Assembly: GCF_007743815.1 (NCBI RefSeq)
Contig: NZ_CP036265.1
Location: 3,676,823 to 3,740,822, forward strand
Direction: 5' to 3'
DNA from: Alienimonas californiensis
GTDB lineage: Bacteria > Planctomycetota > Planctomycetia > Planctomycetales > Planctomycetaceae
Length of the DNA stretch: 64,000 bases
Below the pieces are notes generated by a model. It was not told the origin of the DNA. It did no database searches and saw only the letters and a list, made by a program, of their open reading frames with translations. Shown here piece by piece: positions 45,764 to 56,557 of this stretch (positions are counted from its first letter, which is position 1; each line of letters starts with the position of its first letter). The translations under genes and the position numbers were made by a program.

Positions 45764-47919
45764 ACACCGCCGCTCCCCACCAGGCAAAGCCCTACGCGGA
45801 CGGCGTACCGCCCGAGCGGGCCGCCGAACGCCCCGATTCCCCGGCCAACCCAGCCACGCCGCCGGCCTATCCAGATCACACCTCCAGCGGCGCAATCCGG
45901 GCGGACATCGCCCGCACCCGCACGGAGATGGACGGCACGCTCGACCAGTTGGGCGAACGGCTCCGGCCCTCCGCCCTGATTGACGACGCGGCCGGCTTCG
46001 CCAAGAGCTGGCTCGGCCTCGGCACGACCTCCGCCGCGGCCCGCACGACGGCCGAGCCGGTTTATGAGGAACGTGTGCAGCCCGACGGCACGGTCGTCCA
46101 GGTGCGTCGGGAAGGCGTTGTGGCCAGCGGCCCGGCCGATCCCTTCGGGTTCAGCGAGGTGTACAAGACCGGCAGTCGTCTGGTCGGTACGCTCGGCGAC
46201 GCGATTCGCGAGAACCCGGTCGCCACCGCGATCTGCGCGACGGGCCTCGCCTACGCCTTCTTCGAGGATCCCCTCAAGAAGTCCGCCCGTCGGCAGTACC
46301 GGCGGTGGACCTACGAGGGGAACCCGGAGCCGCGGATGTACAGCGGCTCCTACGTCGACGCCCGCACCGGCCTGCCCTACAGCGAGAACTACGGCGCCGG
46401 CTATCGCAATCCGTACGCGGCCTCCGGCTCCACCAGTTCCTCTTCCTCCAGCTCGGGGGAGGGCTCCTGGAGCGACGAAGCCGGTCACTGGTACGACGCG
46501 GCGGGAAACCAGATCGCCGCCGCCGGAACCGCCGTGGCGAACGCGTTGTCCGGGGCGGTCGAGTCCGTCAGCCACGCGTTCTCCTCCGGGGCGTCCGCGA
46601 CCTCGCACGCGGCCGGAGCGGCCGGTCGCTCCGTGCAGCGGTACGCGGCGAATACCTCGCGGGACGTGACGGTGCAGGCCGGCCGCGTGAGCGACGCGGC
46701 GACCGGCGCCCTGCTGCACGTCGGCAGCGAGGCGAAGGACGGGACGATTCAAGCGGCGAACACCACCGCCGACGCCGCCGGCAAGGTCTACGACAAAGCG
46801 ACTGGGGCGTTCCTCTACGCCGGCTCTAGCGCCGCGGAGGCGGCCCGCTCGACGGGCCGCAGCGTCAAGGTGACCTCCGGGAAGGTGTACGACGCGACCT
46901 CCGAGGCGCTGCTTCACGCCGGCAGCGAGGCGAAGGACGGCGTCGTGAAAGCCGGCGAGACGTTCGCCGACGCCGCCGGCAACGTCTATCACGCGGCGAC
47001 GGGGGCGTTCCTCTACGCCGGCAGCGCCGCCGCCCACACCGTCCGCGACGCCGGTCGCAGCGTGAAGGTGGCCTCCGGCAACGCCTACGACGCCGTCACC
47101 GGAGCCCTGCTGCATGCGGGAACCGAGGTCAAGGACGGCACCTACCACGCCGCCGAGGTCGTCGCCGACGCGGCGGGCAACGGCTATCACGCCACGACCG
47201 GGGCGTTGCTGTATTCCGGTTCCGCGATCGCCGACGCGGTTCGCTCGGCTTCCTCGTCCATCTCGCACTTCGCGGAGGACGCCTATCACTCGGCCGAATC
47301 GCTCGGCCATCAAGCCCTGGAGAAGACCGTGGACGGTTACGAAGTCACCAAAGACCGATTCGACCGCAGCGTGCAGGAGAACCCGCTCGCCGTGGGCCTC
47401 GGGTTCCTCGCGGCCGGTCTGCTGGCCGGGTTCTGCGTGCCCCGCACCAAGACGGAGAACCGTCTGATGGGCGCCTCCCGCGACCGGCTGTGGGATCAGG
47501 CGGAGCACTCCGCCGAAGCGGTCCTGCATCAGGCGAAGACTTCCGCCGCCCACGCGATGGGGATGACCCTGGACGAGATGGAACGCCAGGGCCTCACCCC
47601 GAAGGATCTGGTCGACAAGGCCGCCCACCTCGCGCAGAACGCCGGTCGGCAGATGGGCCAGGACATCTCCCACGCCGCGAAGGCGGAGGGGTTGGACGCG
47701 GCCGGCCTAAAGGCTCGCGGCGCCGCGGTGGCGAACGCCGCCGCCTCCGGGGCCCAGTTGGCCGCCTCCGAGGTGGCCGACAAGGCCGCCTCCGAGGCCC
47801 GCAACGTCGAGGGCCAAGCCGAGAGCGAAGCCGGCAAGCTGAAGGGCAAGGCCCAATCCGGCGCGGAGAACCTCGCCGACAGCGCGAAGGAGAAGGCGCG
47901 GAAGACGGTCAAATCCTGA
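45760..47919 (+). CDS. DUF3618-domain protein with six 33-residue tandem repeats
   Basis: 719 residues from the ATG overlapping the previous stop. The DUF3618 motif IRADIARTRTEMDGTLDQLG lies at about residues 46-65. A short hydrophobic helix follows (about residues 150-168). Six repeats start at residues 308, 341, 374, 407, 440 and 473, exactly 33 apart, each of the form G-x-V-Y-D-A-x-T-G-A-x-L-x-A-G-S. They alternate between an LLHxGSEAKDG type and an FLYAGSxAA type, so the higher unit is 66 residues. A second hydrophobic helix (about residues 545-562, VGLGFLAAGLLAGFCV) is followed by an Ala/Lys/Glu-rich LEA-like end. Envelope or desiccation stress is a guess. Confidence 0.82.
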   Translation: MNTAAPHQAKPYADGVPPERAAERPDSPANPATPPAYPDHTSSGAIRADIARTRTEMDGTLDQLGERLRPSALIDDAAGFAKSWLGLGTTSAAARTTAEPVYEERVQPDGTVVQVRREGVVASGPADPFGFSEVYKTGSRLVGTLGDAIRENPVATAICATGLAYAFFEDPLKKSARRQYRRWTYEGNPEPRMYSGSYVDARTGLPYSENYGAGYRNPYAASGSTSSSSSSSGEGSWSDEAGHWYDAAGNQIAAAGTAVANALSGAVESVSHAFSSGASATSHAAGAAGRSVQRYAANTSRDVTVQAGRVSDAATGALLHVGSEAKDGTIQAANTTADAAGKVYDKATGAFLYAGSSAAEAARSTGRSVKVTSGKVYDATSEALLHAGSEAKDGVVKAGETFADAAGNVYHAATGAFLYAGSAAAHTVRDAGRSVKVASGNAYDAVTGALLHAGTEVKDGTYHAAEVVADAAGNGYHATTGALLYSGSAIADAVRSASSSISHFAEDAYHSAESLGHQALEKTVDGYEVTKDRFDRSVQENPLAVGLGFLAAGLLAGFCVPRTKTENRLMGASRDRLWDQAEHSAEAVLHQAKTSAAHAMGMTLDEMERQGLTPKDLVDKAAHLAQNAGRQMGQDISHAAKAEGLDAAGLKARGAAVANAAASGAQLAASEVADKAASEARNVEGQAESEAGKLKGKAQSGAENLADSAKEKARKTVKS

Positions 47920-47977
47920 CCCGCCGCACGGCGGGATCGCCCCCCGCGGGGGCCGTCCCGCAACGCCGTTTCGTTCG

Positions 47978-48010
47978 CCCCGTCGCGGCTCCGCCGCGTC
48001 GGGGTTTTTT
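47978..48010 (+). terminator. Rho-independent terminator after the DUF3618 operon
   Basis: Stem CCCCGTCGCGGC / GCCGCGTCGGGG (one internal mismatch) around a TCC loop, followed by six T residues. It is the clearest intrinsic terminator in the window. Confidence 0.9.
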
Positions 48011-48125
48011 GATGGCAAGAGCGGTTCCTCACAACCGTGTAGGCGGGGGAGCGGGCGAGTGTTAGGTTTCGAGCATCCCGGTCGAACCGGGTACGCCTTT
48101 CACTGAGCCGATCAGGGACGCTCCG

Positions 48126-49964
<1,839 letters not shown>

Positions 49965-49971
49965 TCGCTGC

Positions 49972-50005
49972 GTAACGCCGAGGCCCCGCGGGGCCTCGGC
50001 GTTAC
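49972..50005. repeat. Palindrome family D, copy 3 (contains purK stop)
   Basis: Perfect 34-nt palindrome identical to copy 2 (GTAACGCCGAGGCCCCG plus reverse complement), between convergent glmS and purK. The purK TAA stop (50002-50004, minus strand) is within it. Confidence 0.92.
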
Positions 50006-51171
50006 CGAGTTGCTCCCCGCAGCCGTTCCCGGGCCGCGAGCACGCGGCGGGCGGCGGTTTCGGGGTCGCCGGCGGTCGCGGTGAGGTGGCCCATCTTGCG
50101 GCCCGGCTTCGGGTCGTCCTTGCCGTAGAGGTGCAGGCTCACGTCGGGGAACGCGGCCAGCATGCCGGCCCAGTCCGGTTCGCCCTGCTCCCACAGATCG
50201 CCCAGCAGGTTCGCCATCGCTCCGGCGGAGCGCGGGCTCGGGTCGCCCGGCGGCAGGCCGGCCGTCACGCGGACCTGCTGATCAAACTGACTCACTCCGC
50301 AGGCCTCGATCGTCACGTGCCCGCTGTTGTGCGGGCGGGGGGCGAGTTCGTTCACCACCAGATCGCCGTCGTCGGTGAGGAACATCTCGACCGTCAACAG
50401 GCCGACGGCGCCCAGCGCCGCCGCCATCCCCGCGGCGACGCGTCTCGCCTCCGCCGTGACGACCGGATCGACCCGGGCCGGGTAGAGGGTGAGGTCGAGG
50501 ATGCCGTTCGCGTGGTCGTTCTCGAACGGCCCGTGCACCCGGGTGCGGCCGTCCGGCCAGCGGGCGGCGATTGCGGACAGCTCCAACGCAAACTCCACCC
50601 GCCCCTCCAGCACGCAGGGCACGCGGCCCAGCGACTCCCACGCGGCCCGCAGGTCGTCCCCCTCGCCCAGCCGGACCTGACCCTTGCCGTCGTAGCCGTC
50701 GCGGGCCGTCTTGAGGATCGCCGGCCGGGCGATCGTGGGGGCGGCGGTCGCCTGCTGTTCGGTGCTCACCTCCCGCCAGGGGGCGGTGGCGAACCCGGCG
50801 GCGGCGGCGGCGGCTTTCTCCCGACGACGATCCTGAGCGACGGCGAGCACGTCCGGGCCGGGGCGAACGGGCAGGGCCGGCGTGAACCCGGCAAGTTTTC
50901 GCAGCGTGGCGGCCGGGACGTTTTCGAACTCGACCGTGACCGCGTCGACCGCCGCTGCGAACCGCTCCCGGGCTGTCTCATCGCCGAAGGGGGCGACGGT
51001 CGCCGCGTCGGCGGCCCGCACGGCCGGTTCATCCCGATCCTGGCCCCAGCAATGCACACGGTACCCCTGCCGCTGGGCGGCGTGCGTGAACATTCGCCCC
51101 AGTTGTCCACCGCCGAGCACCCCCAGCACGCGTCCGGGGGGCAGCGGGCGTGGCGGGGGAATCTCAGCCAT
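50002..51171 (-). CDS. purK: N5-carboxyaminoimidazole ribonucleotide synthase
   Basis: 389 residues, ATP-grasp enzyme that carboxylates AIR using ATP and bicarbonate in purine synthesis. It opens with [14 protein letters not shown] and includes [73 protein letters not shown] and GNLLGDLW-like MANLLGDLW. It overlaps purE by 8 nt, as in many purEK operons. The stop codon is supplied by palindrome family D. Confidence 0.95.
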   Translation of the reverse strand: MAEIPPPRPLPPGRVLGVLGGGQLGRMFTHAAQRQGYRVHCWGQDRDEPAVRAADAATVAPFGDETARERFAAAVDAVTVEFENVPAATLRKLAGFTPALPVRPGPDVLAVAQDRRREKAAAAAAGFATAPWREVSTEQQATAAPTIARPAILKTARDGYDGKGQVRLGEGDDLRAAWESLGRVPCVLEGRVEFALELSAIAARWPDGRTRVHGPFENDHANGILDLTLYPARVDPVVTAEARRVAAGMAAALGAVGLLTVEMFLTDDGDLVVNELAPRPHNSGHVTIEACGVSQFDQQVRVTAGLPPGDPSPRSAGAMANLLGDLWEQGEPDWAGMLAAFPDVSLHLYGKDDPKPGRKMGHLTATAGDPETAARRVLAARERLRGATR

Positions 51172-51712
51172 GATCCAGGGGGGACGAGGCAGGGGGGAAC
51201 AGGTCGTCGTCAGTCAGCACACGGGTCGCGGTGACGGTCGCCGTCTGCTTGGCATGATAGCCGGCGAGTTTCGCCGCCAACCCTTCGTCCGACAACGCCA
51301 GCACGCGTACGGCAAGCAGCGCCGCGTTCTTCGCCCCGCTGGCGCCGATGGCCAGCGTGCCCACCGGCACCCCGCCGGGCATCTGCACGATGGACAGCAG
51401 CGAGTCCAATCCGCTGAGCGCCCGACTCTGCACCGGCACCCCGAACACCGGCAGGGTCGTGCTCGCCGCCAGCATCCCCGGCAGGTGCGCCGCCCCGCCG
51501 GCCCCGGCGATGATCACCTTCAGCCCCCGGCCCCTGGCCTCCGTGGCGTACTCCACCAGCCGATCCGGCGTGCGGTGGGCGGAGACGACCTCCGCCTCGA
51601 AGAGGACGTCGAACTGTCTCAGGATCTCCGCGGCGGCCCGCATCGTGGGCAAATCGCTGCGCGACCCCATCACGACGCCGACGAGGGGGGCGGGGGGGGA
51701 AGCGTCGCTCAT
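51164..51712 (-). CDS. purE: N5-CAIR mutase
   Basis: 182 residues, class I PurE, which moves the carboxylate from N5-CAIR to give CAIR. Motifs are [22 protein letters not shown] with the catalytic His, [12 protein letters not shown] and [28 protein letters not shown] short C-terminal extension follows. The class I type fits with the neighbouring purK. On the minus strand TATGCT (51722-51727) lies 9 nt before the ATG, a possible -10 giving a very short leader. Confidence 0.96.
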   Translation of the reverse strand: MSDASPPAPLVGVVMGSRSDLPTMRAAAEILRQFDVLFEAEVVSAHRTPDRLVEYATEARGRGLKVIIAGAGGAAHLPGMLAASTTLPVFGVPVQSRALSGLDSLLSIVQMPGGVPVGTLAIGASGAKNAALLAVRVLALSDEGLAAKLAGYHAKQTATVTATRVLTDDDLFPPASSPLDHG

Positions 51713-51721
51713 GCCGGCGGG

Positions 51722-51727
51722 AGCATA
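51722..51727 (-). promoter_or_regulatory. Candidate -10 element of purE
   Basis: TATGCT on the minus strand, 9 nt ahead of the purE ATG. It would give a leader of only 0-3 nt. Confidence 0.3.
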
Positions 51728-51759
51728 CCGCCAACGTGCGGTCGTTTCCGCACCGGGCC

Positions 51760-52980
51760 TCAGGCCGCCAGACGCCGCGGCGCCGGCTCCTCGACCGCCG
51801 GCGACAGGGCGGGGGCAGTTCCCTCGGACGCCTGTTCCTTATAGGTGAACCGGCGGCCGAGTCGGCGGATCGGCTCTTCGTAAAGGTGGTAGGACGTCGC
51901 GGCCAGCAGGAGCGTGACGACCAGGCTGCCGAGCGTCACCGCGGCGCCGGCGGCCGTCGTCACGGCGGGGGCCTCGCCGAGGATCGTCCCGTGCATCAGG
52001 CCGGTCACCGCCATGTGATACATGTAGATCCCGTAGGAATAGAGGCCCAGCAGGGTCAGCGGCTTCCAACGCCAGACCGCCGTCACCCGCTCGCCGCGAT
52101 GCAGGACGGCGAGGGCGATCAGCAGTGCGTAGTACGCGGCGAGGAACGAGGGTTCGAACCCCTCCCGCCCGGCCGGCCAGCGGGTCATCAGCGCCATCCC
52201 GACAGTCAACAGGCCGAACAGGCCCCAGAGCGTGGCCCGATTGGCGAGCATCCACCGCACCGCGGCCGGATGGCGGACGGCCCGCGCCAGCAGCACGCCG
52301 GCGAACAGCGAATCCATCCGGAAGGGCGTGGCGACGATCTCCGCGAAGCCGCTGGGGGTGAGCCGCAGGAGCGGCGCCGCGACCGCCAGTAAGCAGGCCG
52401 CCCGCACGAATCGGGCGCTGCCGAGGGCCATCAGGAGGGCCGGGACGAACAGGTAGAACTGCTCCTCGACCGCGAGGCTCCAGGTCACGCCGAGGAAGTG
52501 CGGCCCGAACGACCCGTCACGGGCCATCAACAGGTTCTGCGTGAACGTGAGGTAGCCCCAGTCCGGCAGCGGGTTGTGGAACAGGTAGCCGAACCGTTCC
52601 GGATCCAGCAGCGCGCGACCGAGGAAATACGCCGCCAACAGCACGACGTAGACCGGCAGGATGCGGGCCGCCCGCCGCATGTAGAACGCGGTGTAGAAGC
52701 CGCGTTTTTCCGCGTGATCCAGCAGGATGCCCCCGATCAGGAATCCGCTGAGCACGAAGAACAGATCGACGCCGCTCCAGAAGAGCTGGCTCGGGATCTC
52801 CAGCGTCGCCAGCAGGCCGGCGGTCGCGGGAATCTGGCAGTTCCAGAGGTGCCAGATCAGCACCATCAGCACCGCGAAGCCGCGGATCCCGTCCAACTCG
52901 GGAACGTGCCCGGCCGCCGGGCTGGTCCACAGCGTCGATCCCGCAGGCTCGGGCGACGTATCGGCGGTGCGGCTCGCCAT
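51760..52980 (-). CDS. Membrane acyltransferase (acyltransferase 3 / OafA-type)
   Basis: 406 residues from the ATG at 52978-52980, with about ten membrane helices. The family moves acyl (often acetyl) groups to sugars or lipids of the envelope. The N-terminal signature is [20 protein letters not shown], with the catalytic His at its end, followed by [33 protein letters not shown] with the conserved Arg pair, and [18 protein letters not shown]. The target glycan is unknown; no polysaccharide genes flank it. It lies 47 nt upstream of purE on the same strand, so read-through into purEK is possible. Confidence 0.9.
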   Translation of the reverse strand: MASRTADTSPEPAGSTLWTSPAAGHVPELDGIRGFAVLMVLIWHLWNCQIPATAGLLATLEIPSQLFWSGVDLFFVLSGFLIGGILLDHAEKRGFYTAFYMRRAARILPVYVVLLAAYFLGRALLDPERFGYLFHNPLPDWGYLTFTQNLLMARDGSFGPHFLGVTWSLAVEEQFYLFVPALLMALGSARFVRAACLLAVAAPLLRLTPSGFAEIVATPFRMDSLFAGVLLARAVRHPAAVRWMLANRATLWGLFGLLTVGMALMTRWPAGREGFEPSFLAAYYALLIALAVLHRGERVTAVWRWKPLTLLGLYSYGIYMYHMAVTGLMHGTILGEAPAVTTAAGAAVTLGSLVVTLLLAATSYHLYEEPIRRLGRRFTYKEQASEGTAPALSPAVEEPAPRRLAA

Positions 52981-53094
52981 CAACGGGACCGAGTGGGAGA
53001 GTTCCAGCGTCTCACGGCTTGTAGCAGCGGGGTTCGAGCGGCTTCAACCTCAGTCGACCCGGCCGGGGCCCGTGGGCCCGCTCATATTCCTCCA

Positions 53095-53136
53095 CCGCGT
53101 AACGCCAAGGCCCCGCGGGGCCTTGGCGTTACGCGG
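53095..53136. repeat. Palindrome family D, copy 4 (contains stop of the next gene)
   Basis: Perfect 42-nt palindrome, CCGC then GTAACGCCAAGGCCCCG and its reverse complement. It differs from copies 2 and 3 by a compensated A/T pair in each arm, so pairing is preserved. The TAA stop of the minus-strand gene (53129-53131) lies inside. Confidence 0.92.
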
Positions 53137-53998
53137 CCTCTTCACGCAGTTGCCCCGTCGGCGCGCCGCTGAATCGGATGGTGCAGGTCCATTCGCCGTG
53201 GGTCAGGACGGCCGTGTTTTCGAACGCCGCCCCGGTGACGTGCTCCCGGAACGCCGTCAACGGACCCAGTTGGGCGAGATCGCGTTGAATCGCCGCCGCC
53301 ACGCCCTCGGCGCCGCCGTACGCGGCCAGCATCGCCGGTTTGTCGCGGGACTCCGCGTGGTCGCACCACGCCGCGGCGGTCCGGCGGCAGGCGGCGGGCC
53401 AGTGCGCCGCACCGCGGTCGGGTAGCTCGCTGGGTTCCTTGACCCAATCGCCGGTGGCCGGATTCCGTTGAGCGCCCATCCCCGCCCGCAGGTCGGCGTG
53501 CGGGTCGGCGACCTGCCAGTCAGCGTCGATCCCGATCCCCCAGTTCTCCGCGGAGGAGTTCACCTGCAGGCCCAACCGGAAGTCCAGCGCCTCCGCGACC
53601 ATCTCGGCCGCCGCGACGAACCCCCGTAGGTCCGGCCGCCCGTCGCAGGGCGTCAGGTCGTCGATGGAGAGCCACAGCCCTTCGAGGTGCGGGTTCTCGA
53701 TCGCGGCGAGCTGAAACGTCAGCTCGCTGTTGGGCATGTCGAGCGTCACCATCGGCTCCGTCCCCAGCCGGCGTTCCCACGGACCGAGGATCACGTCCGG
53801 GCAGCCCATCGCCTTGAGCCTGGTGTAGTGCGCCCGGATCGCCGCATCCCCAGCCGCCACGTCAGCCGAGAGGTCCGGGAACCGCCGCCGGAGGCGTTGG
53901 AGCATCAGGTCGAGCGGAACCCGCGGCCCGTCATAGCGGTCGTCGAACACCGGGCCGAGATGGGCCTGCCACGGCAGCGGCGACACGGCGTCGCTCAC
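53129..53998 (-). CDS. Hypothetical protein coupled to trxB
   Basis: 289 residues from a GTG that overlaps the trxB stop (GTGA). No family recognised. It looks soluble, with no signal or membrane segment, and is mixed alpha/beta. Stretches that stand out are [57 protein letters not shown] and a Trp/Cys-containing C-terminal half ([30 protein letters not shown]). Overlap with thioredoxin reductase suggests co-translation, but not a specific function. The stop TAA comes from palindrome family D. Confidence 0.75.
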   Translation of the reverse strand: MSDAVSPLPWQAHLGPVFDDRYDGPRVPLDLMLQRLRRRFPDLSADVAAGDAAIRAHYTRLKAMGCPDVILGPWERRLGTEPMVTLDMPNSELTFQLAAIENPHLEGLWLSIDDLTPCDGRPDLRGFVAAAEMVAEALDFRLGLQVNSSAENWGIGIDADWQVADPHADLRAGMGAQRNPATGDWVKEPSELPDRGAAHWPAACRRTAAAWCDHAESRDKPAMLAAYGGAEGVAAAIQRDLAQLGPLTAFREHVTGAAFENTAVLTHGEWTCTIRFSGAPTGQLREEAA

Positions 53999-55095
53999 TC
54001 GATCCCCTGGGCCCCGAGCCAGCGTTCGGCGTCGAGGGCGGCCATGCAGCCGGTGCCGGCGGCGGTGCAGGCTTGGCGGTAGTAGTCGTCCGCCACGTCG
54101 CCGGCGGCGAAGACGCCCTCCACGCTGGTGTGCGTGCGGAAGGGGGTCGTCCAGACGACGTACTGCTTCTCCGTCAGCTCCAACTGGCCCTCCAGGAACG
54201 CCGTGTTGGGCGTGTGGCCGATCGCCGCGAAGTAGCCGGAGACGTCCAGCGTTTCCGTGCGGTCGCTGTCCTGCGTGCTGCGGATCACGACGCCGTTCAC
54301 GCCCTGCTCGTCGCTGCCGAGGACTTCGTCCACCACCGAATTCCACTTCACCGTGATCTTGTCATTGGCGAGCACCCGCTCCGCCATGATCTTGCTGGCA
54401 CGGAACTCGTCCCGGCGGTGCACGATGTAGACCGGGTTACTGAACTTGGTGAGGTAGGTGGCCTCCTCCATGGCGCTGTCGCCGCCGCCGACCACCACCA
54501 CGCCCTTGCCGCGGAACCGGGGCAACGCCCCGTCGCAGACGGCGCAGGCGCTCACGCCCTTGTTCTTGTAGGCGTGCTCGCTGTCCAGACCGAGGTAGTT
54601 CGCCCGGGCGCCGGTGGCGATGATGACGGCCTCCGCCTTCACGGTCTTCCCGCCGGCGGTAGTGAGGGTGAAGGGGCGCTGGCTGAAGTCGACCTTGGCG
54701 ATGTCGTCGGTCACGACCCGGGTGCCGAAGTTCTTGGCCTGCCGCCGCATGAGCGTCATCAACTGCGGGCCGGTGATCGCCTCCTGATCCGGGCCGGCGT
54801 CCGGCAGCATCATCCGCTCCTTCTCCGTGAGGGCGGAGTTGAGGTACCCGGAGAGGTCGCCGGCCGGCCAGGAGGGGAAGTTCTCGACCTCCGTGGTGAG
54901 GGCGAGTTGGCCCAGCGGCAGCGTGCCGTTGGCGTAGTTCTCCGCGGAGTTCGCCCCCTCGAAGCAGAGCGGCCGCAGTTCGGCCCGGCTGGCGTAGATG
55001 CCCGCGGCCCAGCCCGCCGGCCCGCTGCCGATGATGACCAGTTTTTCGGTTTCGGAACCGAACTCGACCGGCTCGTCGGGGGTGGGGCCTGCCAT
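53995..55095 (-). CDS. trxB: Thioredoxin reductase
   Basis: 366 residues from the ATG at 55093-55095. It passes electrons from NADPH through FAD to thioredoxin. The FAD loop is [21 protein letters not shown], the redox-active pair is CAVCDG, the NADPH loop is [15 protein letters not shown] with [12 protein letters not shown] after it, and the C-terminal FAD contact is [23 protein letters not shown]. The chain is longer than E. coli TrxB (321) mainly through N-terminal residues and small loops. The in-frame sequence upstream of the ATG is Arg/Pro-rich and unlikely to be translated. Confidence 0.95.
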   Translation of the reverse strand: MAGPTPDEPVEFGSETEKLVIIGSGPAGWAAGIYASRAELRPLCFEGANSAENYANGTLPLGQLALTTEVENFPSWPAGDLSGYLNSALTEKERMMLPDAGPDQEAITGPQLMTLMRRQAKNFGTRVVTDDIAKVDFSQRPFTLTTAGGKTVKAEAVIIATGARANYLGLDSEHAYKNKGVSACAVCDGALPRFRGKGVVVVGGGDSAMEEATYLTKFSNPVYIVHRRDEFRASKIMAERVLANDKITVKWNSVVDEVLGSDEQGVNGVVIRSTQDSDRTETLDVSGYFAAIGHTPNTAFLEGQLELTEKQYVVWTTPFRTHTSVEGVFAAGDVADDYYRQACTAAGTGCMAALDAERWLGAQGIE

Positions 55096-55233
55096 GGGAG
55101 AACCGTCGTGTTGCGAAATCCGGGGGACCGGGCGCCCGAACGGGGCGCCGGGAGCGGGGCGGAGCACGATAGTTCTCCCGCGGAACCCCGACAACGGCCG
55201 CTGACCGCACGGCGGTCGCAGCGGAAGAACAAA

Positions 55234-55260
55234 CCCCCGGCGGCACGAAGCCGCCGGGGG
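55234..55260 (-). terminator. Terminator-like hairpin in the trxB-panB gap
   Basis: Perfect 11-bp arms CCCCCGGCGGC / GCCGCCGGGGG with a 5-nt loop. On the minus strand the loop begins TTCG and the stem is followed by TTTGTTCTT. No known gene ends here in that direction. Confidence 0.6.
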
Positions 55261-55482
55261 CCGCGTCGACCCCGCCCGATTGCGGGCCGGCTCACGGGTG
55301 GGGGACGGCCCTCAGAATCGCACGGATCGGCGGCTGGTCAGGGGGCGGATTTCCACACCATTGCTCCAAGTCGAATGTGAAAAAGGGGTTACAAATGCTG
55401 GCAAGTTCCTCTGGCCATCCCTGCCGGCGCTGCTGCGGCGGCAGGTCGGCGTCGACGGGCCGTCGACGCCGCCCGCAGCTCG

Positions 55483-55488
55483 TACACT
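55483..55488 (+). promoter_or_regulatory. Candidate -10 element of panB, leaderless
   Basis: TACACT ends exactly 6 nt before the panB ATG, the same spacing as at hisI and coxC. Confidence 0.38.
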
Positions 55489-55494
55489 TCCGGC

Positions 55495-56343
55495 ATGACT
55501 GACTCCGATTCGACCCCCGCCGGCCCGGCGTCCGGCCCGCGGACGCCGATGACGCTGCCGCGGTTCGTCGCCGCCAAATCCGCCGGCCGCAAGCTCGCGG
55601 TGCTGACGGCCTACGACGCCCTCACCGCCCGCCTGTTTGAGGAAGCGGGCGTGGACGCCCTGTTGGTGGGCGACACCGTCGGCGTCGTCGTGCAGGGGCA
55701 TGCCACCACGTTGCCGGTCACGGTGGAGCAGATCGTCTACCACACCGCCGCGGTCGTCCGCGGGCGGGACGCCGGCGGCGGGCGGGCGATGGTGATCGCC
55801 GACCTGCCGTTTCTCTCCTACCAGACGAGCGTCGCCGACGCCGTCCGCAACGCCGGGCGGATGCTCAAGGAAGGGGGGGCCGGGGCGGTGAAACTGGAGG
55901 GCGGCGGCGTCGATCACGGGGAGACCATCGCCGCGATCGCCGCCGCGGGCGTGCCGGTGATGGCCCACATCGGCCTGAAGCCGCAGAGCGTGCACGCCGT
56001 CGGCGGGCACCGGGTGCAGCGGGACGTGGACGCCCTCGTCGCCGACGCCGTCGGGGCCGAGGCCGCCGGGGCGTTCGCGATCGTGTTGGAACTGGTGAAC
56101 GACGAAGTGGCCCAGGCGGTCACGCGGGCGGTCGGCATCCCCACGATCGGCATCGGCGCCGGGCCGCACTGCGACGGGCAGGTGCTCGTCGGGGCGGACA
56201 TGCTCGGGCTGAACCCGGGGTTCGCACCGAAGTTCCTGAAAAAGTACGCGGATCTCGGCTCCGAGACCCGCCGGGCCGCGGCGGCCTACTGCGAAGAAGT
56301 CCGCGGCGGCGCCTACCCGGCCGCGGAACACACGCACCGCTGA
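55495..56343 (+). CDS. panB: 3-methyl-2-oxobutanoate hydroxymethyltransferase
   Basis: 282 residues. It transfers a hydroxymethyl group from methylene-tetrahydrofolate to ketoisovalerate in pantothenate synthesis. Characteristic stretches are LTAYDALTARLFEEAGVDALLVGDTVG with the Mg ligand Asp, VIADLPFLSYQ, KLEGGG, MAHIGLKPQSVHAVGG with the catalytic region, and the C-terminal TIGIGAGPHCDGQVLVGADMLG. It is a complete (beta/alpha)8 protein of standard length. panC and panD are not nearby. A family C repeat begins 27 nt after the stop. Confidence 0.96.
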   Translation: MTDSDSTPAGPASGPRTPMTLPRFVAAKSAGRKLAVLTAYDALTARLFEEAGVDALLVGDTVGVVVQGHATTLPVTVEQIVYHTAAVVRGRDAGGGRAMVIADLPFLSYQTSVADAVRNAGRMLKEGGAGAVKLEGGGVDHGETIAAIAAAGVPVMAHIGLKPQSVHAVGGHRVQRDVDALVADAVGAEAAGAFAIVLELVNDEVAQAVTRAVGIPTIGIGAGPHCDGQVLVGADMLGLNPGFAPKFLKKYADLGSETRRAAAAYCEEVRGGAYPAAEHTHR

Positions 56344-56370
56344 CGGCGGTTTTGGGACTCGGGGGAGCGA

Positions 56371-56467
56371 GTTGAGCCCGGAGCGCAAGCTCCGGCCGTC
56401 GGCGGAGCCGGCGGGGCGTCGAACGCACCGCCCGACGCACGGCCGGAGCTTGCGCTCCGGGCTCAAC
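56371..56467. repeat. Inverted repeat family C, copy 2
   Basis: Perfect 29-bp arms 56371-56399 (GTTGAGCCCGGAGCGCAAGC...) and 56439-56467, with a 39-nt loop containing GTCGGCGGAGCCGGCGG. The arm and part of the loop match copy 1 at 36451. Confidence 0.9.
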
Positions 56468-56557
56468 GGGTCGGCCGGAAGCGGGGTTCCCCCGCGCCCG
56501 AAGCACGTTCTACAAGCGGCGGTTCTCCCTGATCGCCCCATCTGACGAGCCACCCCC

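Larger units (their letters stand above)
55096..55494. other. Intergenic region with a strong hairpin and AT-richer patch
   Basis: 399 nt between divergent trxB and panB with no convincing protein gene. It contains TATCGT on the minus strand (about 55168-55173) as a possible trxB -10, the hairpin at 55234-55260, and an unusually AT-rich patch (about 55373-55398, GTGAAAAAGGGGTTACAAATG). The hairpin read on the minus strand is followed by TTTGTT, so a short minus-strand RNA from about 55370 to 55230 is possible. Confidence 0.45.

Noticed and set aside
48011-48125. glmS ribozyme upstream of glmS
   Set aside because: Only 115 nt are available, no ribozyme core is visible, and this ribozyme is known mainly from Firmicutes.
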